Shown here one piece after another: positions 1 to 8,641 of a DNA stretch of 64,000 nt. Below the pieces are notes generated by a model that was not told the DNA's origin, did not search any database, and saw only the letters and a list, made by a program, of their open reading frames with translations. Location: the NCBI GenBank assembly GCA_965283955.1, contig CBDIQW010000001.1:2108001-2172000 (forward strand), given 5' to 3'. Source of the DNA: Emticicia sp965283955 (lineage in GTDB: Bacteria; Bacteroidota; Bacteroidia; Cytophagales; Spirosomataceae). Each line of letters opens with the position of its first letter. Within the stretch, counting starts at the first letter, position 1. The position numbers and the translations under genes are program-made.

Positions 1-598
1 CGCAAACTGGCAATTCTTCCTTTTTATATGTCGAAAGTACTCCCACAACTTTTGCCCCTGCGGCTTTTCCTGCGGTTACTCCTGAGAATGAATCTTCAAA
101 AACTACGCACCTTTCGGGCGAAATATCTAAGTTTGAGGCCGATTTTAGGTAAACTTCGGGATTTGGTTTGTGTGTACTTACGTCTTCGCTGGCGAGTAAT
201 GACTGCATTTTATCTCGTAAAGGCAATTTACTCAAAATCATTTCCATATTTAAGTAAGGAGCAGAAGTTGCGATGCCCGTTTTAACGCCATTGGCTTTTA
301 GGTCTTCGATAAACTCAATTAAACCAGCAATTGGCTTTACATGAGCTTCGTAGATTTCACGAAAAAGAGCTTCTTTCTCAAACTCCATACGGTCGAATTC
401 TTCGCCAACGATTTCTCTTTTAAAAAAATGTTTTAAAATATAACTATTGCTTTTGCCATACATGTGGGCAATAAATTCTTCTTCACTTGATGCGATTCCG
501 TGTTTATCAAGATATGCTTTCCAAGCAAGTGAGTGATAGGGATTTGTGTCGCAGATGACACCGTCCATATCAAAAATAACTGCGAAAGATGTTTCCAA
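1..598 (-). CDS. HAD-superfamily phosphatase / beta-phosphoglucomutase-like (partial, C-terminus outside window)
   Basis: This is the N-terminal part (about 199 codons) of a haloacid-dehalogenase-type hydrolase that runs off the left edge. Motif I is FDMDGVICDT near the start, with the nucleophile Asp and the second Asp two residues later. A helical cap follows. Motif II is the Thr-Ser of GIATSAPY, motif III the Lys of THKPNPEVY, and motif IV is VVFEDSFSG. The cap and the DGVxxDT signature place it with the beta-phosphoglucomutase/phosphatase-like subfamily, which acts on small phosphorylated sugars; the substrate cannot be told. No ATG precedes the motif in frame, so TTG at 598 is the likely start. 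A minus-strand TATTTTTG element at 630-637 would give a leader of about 25 nt. The gene is divergent from the esterase at 765. Confidence 0.85.
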   Translation of the reverse strand, partial: METSFAVIFDMDGVICDTNPYHSLAWKAYLDKHGIASSEEEFIAHMYGKSNSYILKHFFKREIVGEEFDRMEFEKEALFREIYEAHVKPIAGLIEFIEDLKANGVKTGIATSAPYLNMEMILSKLPLRDKMQSLLASEDVSTHKPNPEVYLKSASNLDISPERCVVFEDSFSGVTAGKAAGAKVVGVLSTYKKEELPVC

Positions 599-714
599 TT
601 TTCTTTGGGGAGGTTTAAGTTTTATTTTGCAAAAATACAGTATTTCGGAGCGTATTTTTATCTTTTGATTTGCTAAAAATAGTACTGGATTGATAAATGT
701 TGATTGAAAGTCCT

Positions 715-722
715 TATTTTTG
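715..722 (+). promoter_or_regulatory. Candidate Bacteroidota -7 element for the esterase gene
   Basis: TATTTTTG matches the Bacteroidota -7 consensus TAnnTTTG. A TTG lies 22 nt upstream at 690-692, slightly longer than the usual spacing. It would give a leader of about 36 nt before the ATG at 765. Motif match only. Confidence 0.35.
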
Positions 723-764
723 CTTTAAATTGCCATCGTTCACATTCCGATAAACAACCTTCCG

Positions 765-3326
765 ATGTTCCTTACATTCAACAAAAAGCTACTACTTATC
801 TTGCTTTTTACAATAATCTGTTTTGATATTTTGGCTCAAATAAGTATTAGCTTTCCTACCAATAGAATTGTTTTTCAGCGAAACAACGACAATATAGGTT
901 TTGTGAATATTATTGGTAATTATTCGGAAGATATTGATAAAATTGAGGCAAAGCTCACTCCAATCGTAGCAGGGCAAGGTATAGAGACAGACTGGGCATT
1001 GGTACAGGATAAACCAAAAGCAGGGTATTTTGCAGGAAAAATACAAGGACAAGGCGGTTGGTATAAACTTGATATTAGGGCTATTAAAAACAATAATACG
1101 ATCAAAACAATAAGTGTTGAAAAAGTAGGAATTGGCGAGGTTTTTATCGCTCTGGGGCAATCAAACGCCCAAGGAATACCCAATTATGGAGCAAAGGGAG
1201 CAACAGATGATAGAGTAAATGCCATTAATTTTCAGAATAGTAATGTTTTAGACCCACTGCCAGAAAATCTTAATTTTGTACAATTGAGCGATAACGTAAA
1301 TGTAGCTCCTCAGGGCGATGGCCCTTGGTGCTATGGTGAATTGGGCGATAGGCTCGTACGGAGACTAAATGTGCCAGTGGCGTTTTTTAATGAAGGACTT
1401 TTGCTGGTTTCTGTCATTAATTGGAGAGAAAGTGCCGAAGGAAAACCAACCTTTAATTTTGTTTTGGATGTTGGCGGCCGTTTTCAGTTACCGAATGGGT
1501 TGCCTTATGTCAACCTCAAAAATACACTACAATATTATGGTGCTTTAATGGGCGTTAGGTCGCTGCTTTGGATTCAAGGCGAAACCGATAATTCGCCAAA
1601 TAGGCTTTCGGCTGATGCTTATTCTACTAATCTTCAACGTGTAATTGATATTTCAAGAAATGATTTCGACGAAAACCTTACTTGGATGGTAGCTCGAACT
1701 TCGGTTACCTACTTAGCTCCATCGAACCCTGAAGTCATTGGCGGACAAAATCAAGTAATCAATACAGCGGGAAATAATGTTTTTGCGGGGCCATTCACTG
1801 ATAATCTGCAAATTCCACGCATTGATAATGTGCATTTTCAGAATGTTCCTGGTAATATGGGCATTTCGCTTTTAGCCGAAAACTGGGATAAATCACTGGA
1901 CGATAATTTTTTCAGAAATTCCCGACCAATTTTGGCAAAATCAATCATCGAACCCGAAATCAACTGCGATGCGAACAATCGAGTAAGCATCAAACTACCT
2001 GAAGGATTAAGAAGCTACGAATGGTCGAATAATACCAAAACAAATCAAATTACGGTCGATAAAGGCACTTTTTCGGTAGCGGTAAAAGACCTTAGAGGCA
2101 ATAAATTACTCGTTCCGAGTATCAATACCAACTTGATTTATCCTTCACAAAAACCAGTAATTACGGCCGATAAAAGTCTGGAATTTTGCACTGATGGCTC
2201 CAACAAAGTTGAACTAACAGCCAATATTTCGGGGGCAAAATCATACATTTGGAGTTCAGGAGAAAGTACACAGAAAATATCAGTCGGTAATACTGGTGAG
2301 TTTACAGTAAGGACAAAAAATGATTTTGGTTGTGTTTCGGAGGTTTCAGACAAAGTATCTGTGAAAGCAAATCCGCTTCCTTTACAACCTAAAATCACGG
2401 TCTCGCCAGCCAGTAGCGTTTGTGAGGGTGAAAGTATTACACTTTCAACAGATATAACTCAAAATATCATTTGGAGCGATAATAGCACTTCACCAAATAT
2501 AAAGTTAAGCAGTATTGGAGTTTTTGAATTATCAGCAAAAACAAAGAGCGATGCAGGATGCTTCTCAACAGTTTCTGATAAAGTTTTAGTTGAGATAAAA
2601 CCGACTCCCGCTGCTCCAAAGGTTAATATTTTACCTGCAAATAATATATGCAGAGGCGATACCATCAAACTTTCGGTCGATAATAATAAAGTACTTTGGA
2701 ATAATAATGATACTACCAAACTATTGAAATTAACAGAAATAGGTACTTACCAACTTTCTGTAAAGATAAATGATAATTTTGGTTGTGTTTCTCTATCAAC
2801 GGTACTGCCAACTTTGAGTATAAACCCATCTCCCCAACAACCAACAATTGCCCAAACAGGTCTTTTTAACTTAACCATTTCGAGTTCAGATTTAATTACA
2901 AACGACCAGTTTGAATGGAAAAAAGATCAGGTAATTTTCTCAAGAACGACAACTCAGAATCTGAAAGTTTCTCAAGATGGAAATTATCAAGTTTCAACTA
3001 TCCGAACTTATCAAACTGCTCATAAGCAAACCATTAACTGTTCTTCTATTGCATCAAATGTACTTGTTTTTAAAGCAGCAAAGAGCCTTATTTCGGTATA
3101 TCCTAACCCTGCCAATGACATAATATATATTGATACGAAAGAAAATATCAAGAATGTAGAAGTGAGTATTTATAATCTTTTAGGAAAACAAGTTTTAAAA
3201 TTTAGAGCTAATGATACCTCCGAGCGAAAAGAAATAGACTTAAAAAACTTAGAAAAAGGTTCTTACATCATCAGAATCAAAGGTGATGGCATCGAAGATT
3301 CATCTCGCTTAATTATCCAAAAATAA
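765..3326 (+). CDS. Secreted SGNH/sialate O-acetylesterase-like protein with T9SS sorting domain
   Basis: An 853-residue exported protein. Residues 1-25 are a hydrophobic signal peptide ending LAQ. Residues about 115-390 are an SGNH esterase of the sialate O-acetylesterase (SASA/DUF303) type, with the nucleophile block GQSNAQG and a later WIQGETDN block. The family removes acetyl groups from sugars. Residues about 395-760 are three to four Ig/PKD-like repeats of about 90 residues, each with the pattern C-x-G-[DE]-x-[IV]-x-L followed by IWSsg and a GCxS turn. The last 80 residues (SVYPNPANDIIYIDT onward, ending in Lys) are a type A T9SS sorting domain, so the protein is expected to cross the outer membrane and be released or anchored at the surface. 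The exact substrate is inference only. A TATTTTTG promoter-like element lies at 715-722. Confidence 0.85.
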   Translation: MFLTFNKKLLLILLFTIICFDILAQISISFPTNRIVFQRNNDNIGFVNIIGNYSEDIDKIEAKLTPIVAGQGIETDWALVQDKPKAGYFAGKIQGQGGWYKLDIRAIKNNNTIKTISVEKVGIGEVFIALGQSNAQGIPNYGAKGATDDRVNAINFQNSNVLDPLPENLNFVQLSDNVNVAPQGDGPWCYGELGDRLVRRLNVPVAFFNEGLLLVSVINWRESAEGKPTFNFVLDVGGRFQLPNGLPYVNLKNTLQYYGALMGVRSLLWIQGETDNSPNRLSADAYSTNLQRVIDISRNDFDENLTWMVARTSVTYLAPSNPEVIGGQNQVINTAGNNVFAGPFTDNLQIPRIDNVHFQNVPGNMGISLLAENWDKSLDDNFFRNSRPILAKSIIEPEINCDANNRVSIKLPEGLRSYEWSNNTKTNQITVDKGTFSVAVKDLRGNKLLVPSINTNLIYPSQKPVITADKSLEFCTDGSNKVELTANISGAKSYIWSSGESTQKISVGNTGEFTVRTKNDFGCVSEVSDKVSVKANPLPLQPKITVSPASSVCEGESITLSTDITQNIIWSDNSTSPNIKLSSIGVFELSAKTKSDAGCFSTVSDKVLVEIKPTPAAPKVNILPANNICRGDTIKLSVDNNKVLWNNNDTTKLLKLTEIGTYQLSVKINDNFGCVSLSTVLPTLSINPSPQQPTIAQTGLFNLTISSSDLITNDQFEWKKDQVIFSRTTTQNLKVSQDGNYQVSTIRTYQTAHKQTINCSSIASNVLVFKAAKSLISVYPNPANDIIYIDTKENIKNVEVSIYNLLGKQVLKFRANDTSERKEIDLKNLEKGSYIIRIKGDGIEDSSRLIIQK

Positions 3327-3384
3327 CGAAACTATATTACCCCAAAATTGGTTAAATTAGTTCGAGCTATTCTTTAAAAACTGA

Positions 3385-6330
3385 ATGAATAATACCCAAA
3401 ATACACATCATACCGACGTCGAATCTCTTGACCCAAAGCAGTACATCATCATCAAGGGAGCAAAAGTAAATAATCTCAAAAATATTGATGTGGCAATTCC
3501 CCGCAACAAGCTCGTAGTAGTCACGGGGCTTTCGGGAAGTGGCAAATCTTCTTTGGCATTCGATACACTCTTTGCCGAGGGGCAGCGTATGTATGTCGAA
3601 AGTTTGAGTTCGTATGCTCGTCAGTTTTTGGGTCGAATGGAAAAACCCGAAGTCGATTATATCAAAGGCGTCTCGCCAGCGATTGCCATCGAACAAAAAG
3701 TTGCCACCAAAAATCCACGCTCGACGGTCGGCACAACAACCGAAATCTACGATTACTTAAAACTTCTTTTTGCACGTGCGGGTATTACATACTCGCCTGT
3801 TTCGGGACAAGAGGTACGAAAAGACACTGTAACCGATGTTGTGAATTTTATTCTTTCGCATGAAGAAGGCACACGTGTAATGGTGCTAACGCCTCTGAAA
3901 GTAAAAGAAGGTCGAAAAATAGAAAAAGAATTAGAACTTTTGCTCCAAAAAGGTTACACTCGTATTGTAGTTGATGGAGAAATAAAGCAAATCGAAGAAC
4001 TGCAAGAAGCCAAAACTAAGCTTTCGTCCGAACAAGATTTAGAAATTCTGATTGACCGAAACGTAGTAAAACACGATGATGAAGACACCCAGTTTCGCTT
4101 CTCAGATTCGGTTCAAACTTCATTTTTTGAGGGAGAAGGTGAGTGTATTGTTGATATTATTACGACAAACGCCGAAACTGGCGAACGCCACACTATTCGC
4201 AGCAAATTTTCTGATAAATTTGAACTCGACGGAATAGCCTTTGAAGAACCAAGCGTAAATCTTTTTACGTTCAATAATCCTTATGGTGCTTGTAAACGCT
4301 GCGAAGGGTTCGGAAAAGTACTGGGAATTGACCCCGAACTGGTGATTCCTGATAAAAACCTATCCGTTTTTGAAGGAGCAATTGCTCCGTGGCGAAGCGA
4401 ACGCATGAGCGAGTGGCTTGCTCCTTTGCTCAGAAATGGCATTCGTTTTGACTTCCCAATTCATCGTTCCTACAAAGACTTAACTCCCGAACAACAACAA
4501 TTACTTTGGACGGGTAACGAATATTTTCAAGGGCTTGATGCTTTCTTTGCTGACATCGAAAGCCAAGTTCACAAAGTACAATACCGTGTGATGCTTTCTC
4601 GCTATCGTGGCCGCACTGATTGCCCTGATTGTCGAGGTTCACGCCTACGCAAAGATGCCAGTTATGTAAAAATCGGCAGTGCATCAATTGTTGATTTGGT
4701 TTTGATGCCGATTTCAGATTTAGCTGCTTTTTTCAAAAATTTAGAATTGGCAGATTATCAGAAAGCAGTTTCTAAAAGAATTTTAATAGAAATAAACAGC
4801 CGATTGGAATTTATGGAACGAGTTGGGTTGGGATACTTAACTCTCAATCGTCTTGCTTCAAGTCTTTCGGGCGGTGAATTTCAGCGTATCAAGTTGGCTA
4901 CTTCGCTCGGCAGCTCGTTGGTTGGTTCGATGTATATTCTTGACGAACCAAGTATTGGCTTACACCCACGAGACACACAGCGTTTGGTGAGTGTTTTAGA
5001 GTCTTTACGAGATATGGGAAATACGGTAGTTGTGGTTGAACACGAAGAAGAAGTCATGCGTGCCGCCGACCAAATCATTGATATCGGCCTACAATGCTGG
5101 AAGGTTGGGTGGTGAGTTAATTTTTCAAGGAAGTTGGGCTGAAATATTAAATCCAACAGCCCCCCCGCCCCCAATGGGGGAGCTGTGTCAAACTCGCCAA
5201 AAGCAAGTTCTATTTTGGAGAATAAGCTTTTAACTCCCCCATTGGGGGCAGGGGGGCTTTCCCACACCATTAATTTTCTTACAGGAATCGACCAAATTGC
5301 GGTGCCTATCCAACGTCGAAAACCAACTGATTTTATTGAACTGAAAGGTGCAAGAGAAAATAACCTCAAAGAAGTGGATGTAAAGTTTCCGTTGGGCGTG
5401 CTGACGGTCGTTACGGGCGTGAGTGGTTCGGGAAAATCGACATTAGTGCGTAAAATCTTATTCCCTGCAATCGCTCGTTTGAAAGGTGAATATAGTGAAG
5501 AAGCAGGCAAATACGCTGGTTTGGTTGGTTCACTCGACCGCATCACGCAGGTTGAAATGATTGACCAAAATCCGATTGGAAAATCATCTCGCTCAAACCC
5601 CGTTACCTATATCAAGGCTTATGATTACATTCGCCAAATGATGGCCGAACAACAACTTTCAAAAGCACGAGATTACAAACCTGCTTTCTTCTCATTCAAC
5701 GTTGATGGTGGGCGTTGCGAAGCCTGTCAAGGTGAAGGCGAGCAGACAATCGAAATGCAATTCATGGCCGATGTACGTCTAAAATGCGAAAGTTGTGGCG
5801 GAAAACGCTTCAAACAAGAAATTTTGGAAGTAAAATATAATGAAAAAGATATTGCCGATATTTTGGCAATGACCGTTGACGAAGCCATTGATTTTTTTAG
5901 CGTAAGTGAGCCAAAATTAGCCGACAAACTTCGTCCGCTCCAAGATGTTGGCTTGGGTTATATTGGTTTGGGGCAATCGTCAAGTACGCTTTCGGGCGGA
6001 GAAGCACAGCGTGTAAAACTGGCGTTTTTCTTGAGCAAAGGCAATGCTGACAAGGGTAAAACGCTGTTCGTTTTTGACGAACCAACTACGGGTCTGCACT
6101 TCCACGACATCAAAAAACTCTTGAAAGCTATTAATGCTTTGGTTGACCAAGGCGATACCGTGATTATCATTGAGCATAACATGGAAGTCATTAAATCAGC
6201 CGATTGGATTATTGATTTAGGCCCCGAAGGTGGCGAAAAAGGTGGCTATCTGACATTTGAAGGTACACCAGAACAAATGACCAAACTCGAAGGCAATTAT
6301 ACGGCTGATTTTTTGAAAGGAAAATTATAA
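3385..6330 (+). CDS. uvrA: Excinuclease ABC subunit A (UvrA), frame disrupted twice
   Basis: UvrA is the damage-recognition ATPase of nucleotide excision repair. The N-terminal half (to about 5090) holds Walker A TGLSGSGKSS, the signature LSGGEFQR, Walker B YILDEPSIGLHP and zinc-binding cysteine pairs CKRC and CPDC. The C-terminal half (from about 5165) holds TGVSGSGKST, the zinc module CEAC...CESC, LSGGEAQR and FVFDEPTTGLH. The reading frame shifts by one base near 5090, just after DQIIDIG, where four bases stand for one codon before AATGCTGGA. The homologous segment NAGRLGGELIFQGSWAEIL then continues in the second frame. A compensating change between 5146 and 5185 restores the first frame. 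The linker between the halves also carries a palindromic repeat (5158-5259) readable as protein. As written, translation would stop at 5115. It is either an assembly error pair or a genuinely broken gene; everything else is well conserved. Confidence 0.88.
5158..5259. repeat. Palindromic C/G-tract repeat inserted in the uvrA linker
   Basis: Two arms of 27-28 bp (5158-5184 and 5232-5259) are near-perfect inverted repeats of each other. Each also contains a smaller palindrome, CCCCCAATGGGGG or its complement CCCCCATTGGGGG. The 47 bp between them are AT-rich. In the frame of the uvrA 3' half the repeat is open and reads LLTPPLGAGG. G/C-tract palindromes of this kind are scattered through many Bacteroidota genomes (general knowledge); insertion inside a conserved coding gene is less usual. 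UvrA tolerates variable linkers at this point between its two ATPase halves. Confidence 0.8.
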
Positions 6331-6472
6331 AAATTTAGAAGTCAGGCATAAAAGCCCGACTTCTAAAAATGCCTTCCATCCAATTTTATCTACATAAAAT
6401 CTAATCTCGCTACTTTCTTTTCTAAGAAGTAAATTTGATTAATTTTGAGAAAATCTTTGTACAAAAACAAAA

Positions 6473-7898
6473 ATGTTTCAAACAGAATTAATCGGACATT
6501 TACATCCACTCATTGTGCATTTGCCCATCGGCATTCTGATTTTTGCATTTGTAATGATGACTTTGCAGCAATTCCGAAAAGTCGATATGAATGCTGCTAT
6601 TGATTTAGCACTACTTCTCGGTACGATTTCTTCTGTAATGGCCTGTATAGCAGGCTGGGTTTTAGCCCAATCGGACGACTACGAAACCGATGCCATTTTC
6701 AAACATCAATGGACGGGCATAAGTACTGCCATTCTCGGAGTTTTAGCCTATTTTCTCAAAAATTATCGCTGGATTTTAGCAACCGCAACCATCATTTGTT
6801 TATCAATAGCAGGTCATTTTGGGGGAAATCTCACGCATGGAGAAGATTATCTTTTTACTTCTCAAAACAAAACTTCTGCACCGTTAGATACCACAAAAAT
6901 AGCATCTTTTGATAGTATTGATACCACACAAAACATCAGTCTTGCAACAGTAAGAAAATCGTTTGTGTATCAAGATAAGATTATTCCAATTCTGAAAACT
7001 AAGTGCTATAATTGCCACTCTGCCAGCAAAAAGAAAGGTGGTTTACGCTTAGATTCAGAAGATTTTATAAAAAAAGGTGGCAAAAATGGCCGTATTGTAA
7101 GCTTTGGAAATCCAAACAAAAGTACGTTATTTACTCACTTAATTTTACCAGAAGACGATGATAAACACATGCCACCAAAAGGTAAAACGCAACTTACCAG
7201 AAACGAGATTTCGACCATTTATTCTTGGATAAAAAAAGGGGTTTCATTTGTGGAAGAAGTTGAGACTATTGCCAGTGAAAAACCTTTGGAGCAAACCTTC
7301 ATTCAAAACACATCGAATCCATATGAAACAATTACTGATATTCCAGTCATTGAAAAAGAAGATTCAAAATTATTGGCAAAAAATGTAGAAGCAATTAGTC
7401 TTGCTGTGCTGAAAAAATTGAAACAACAAAACATCGGAATTACCTATTTAGGCAATGGTTCAAATTATATTTCGGCCAATTTTGTGAATGTCAGAAACTA
7501 TCAACCTTCATTATTAAACGATTTAGAAAGCATTAATAATCAACTCGTTAGCCTAAAATTAAGTAATCAACCAGTCAATGATGAAGCTATCAAGAAAATC
7601 ACTAATTTTAAAAACCTAAAAAAAATAAATCTTGAAAATACTGCCATAACAGACGCTTCTTTAGAACATTTAAAAACATTACCAAATCTCGAACAACTTA
7701 ATTTGTATGGCACAAATATTACTGATAGCGGGTTGGAAGCTTTGACAAAATACCCCAACTTAAAAGTAATTTATTTATGGCAAACCAAGAGTCAGCAAAT
7801 CGGGAATCGAACAACTGAAAAAGGCATCACCTAAATTACAAATCGAAACAGGAGAATTTCAGTTTGCGAAGCTTGATACGAATAAAACGATAAAATAA
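6473..7898 (+). CDS. Membrane-anchored c-type cytochrome (DUF2231-like/PSCyt1) with leucine-rich repeats, frameshifted near the end
   Basis: The N-terminus has four hydrophobic segments within residues 10-120 (starting HLHPLIVHLPIG, a DUF2231-like membrane module). A planctomycete-type cytochrome c domain (PSCyt1) follows, with the haem motif CYNCH at residues 178-182 and a distal MPP in HMPPKGKTQL. The C-terminus holds leucine-rich repeats of the form 'LKKINLENTAITDASLEHL', about 24 residues each. The original frame ends at 7834 with an unrelated tail. A one-base shift near 7789 (after TGGCAAACCAAG) continues the repeat as VSKSGIEQLKKASPKLQIE and stops at 7898, so the full protein is about 474 residues. 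It probably stands first in the cytochrome/DUF1553/DUF1501 cluster. A periplasmic electron-transfer or degradative role is inferred; no substrate is known. Confidence 0.8.
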
Positions 7899-7978
7899 AT
7901 ATTGTAATATTATTAAGGACGCACAACAACAGTAGTGTACCTATGGCACATTTTAAACCGTTGAGAATTCAAGCAAAA

Positions 7979-8005
7979 TACTCCGTTAGGAGTTTCATAT
8001 CGGTA
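7979..8005. repeat. REP-like terminal repeat, left side of RAYT element
   Basis: This 27-bp sequence contains the hairpin CTCCGTTAGGAG followed by ATATCGGTA. It is the inverted counterpart (25 of 27 bases) of the sequence at 8597-8623 on the other side of the transposase gene. A second small hairpin, GCTCCGTCAGGAGC, lies at 8032-8045. The arrangement matches REP sequences flanking REP-associated tyrosine transposases. Confidence 0.75.
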
Positions 8006-8082
8006 GCATATAATTAATAGTATTTATTTATGCTCCGTCAGGAGCTAAACTAACCAACAACAACACAAAGACACTCAAAAAA

Positions 8083-8545
8083 ATGGCTAATACATTCACA
8101 CAAATACATTTGCATTTGATATTTGCAGTAAAATTTAGACAAAGTCAAATTCAACGAGAATGGAAAGATAAACTTTATAAATATACCACTGGAATCATTC
8201 AAAACAACGGCCACAAAGTACTGATTATAAATGGTATGGCTGACCATATTCATATTTTAATCGGATTTCGTAGCACACAAGCACTTGCAGATTTGATGCG
8301 AGATATAAAGCAAATGACATCACTTTGGATAAATGAAAATAAATTAACCAAAGGTAAATTTGCTTGGCAGGAAAGGTTACGCCGCATTTTCTTATGGACA
8401 ATCTCAACTACCAACCATCATAAAATACATTGAAAATCAAGAAGAACACCACAAAAAGAGAACATTTTTAGAAGAATACAAGGCATTTTTAAAGTTGTTC
8501 GAGATTGAATTTGATGAGAAATATATTTTCAAAGACCCTGAGTAA
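8083..8545 (+). pseudogene. REP-associated tyrosine transposase (IS200/IS605 TnpA-like, Y1_Tnp), frameshifted
   Basis: This is a single-domain HUH transposase of the Y1 family, about 153 residues when repaired. The metal-binding motif is HIH in GMADHIHILIG. The catalytic Tyr is expected in the helix IIKYIENQEEHH. The first frame runs to about 8370 (KFAWQE) and then goes out of frame, stopping at 8433. With one A removed from the GAAAGG run the protein continues as GYAAFSYGQSQL through to KYIFKDPE and stops at 8545. One base in a short A-run therefore separates an intact gene from a dead one, so it may be an assembly error. The gene sits between inverted REP hairpins and lies between two genes of the cytochrome cluster. 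Such enzymes process REP hairpins as single-stranded DNA. Confidence 0.82.
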
Positions 8546-8554
8546 ATTGGTTCA

Positions 8555-8567
8555 GCTCCCATGGAGC
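8555..8567. repeat. Small palindrome downstream of RAYT
   Basis: GCTCCCATGGAGC is a 13-bp palindromic hairpin sequence resembling the GCTCCGTCAGGAGC hairpin upstream of the transposase gene. Together with the outer repeats it gives the element two hairpins on each side. Confidence 0.5.
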
Positions 8568-8596
8568 ATGGGATTTATTTTTTTAACTGATATTTC

Positions 8597-8623
8597 TACC
8601 GATATTTAACTCCTAACGGAGTA
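8597..8623. repeat. REP-like terminal repeat, right side of RAYT element
   Basis: Contains TACCGATATTTAA followed by the hairpin CTCCTAACGGAG. Its reverse complement matches 7979-8005 at 25 of 27 positions. It ends only 7 bp before the first possible ATG (8630) of the next gene, so the element boundary lies directly against that coding region. Confidence 0.75.
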
Positions 8624-8641
8624 ATTTTAATGAATTCAATC

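Noticed and set aside
5030..5233. Open frame of 67 codons in uvrA
   Set aside because: It is the second-frame segment of UvrA (NAGRLGGELIFQG), not a separate gene.
4881..5546. Long minus-strand open frame across the middle of uvrA
   Set aside because: It is antisense to conserved UvrA coding sequence and exists because of codon bias and the palindromic repeat.
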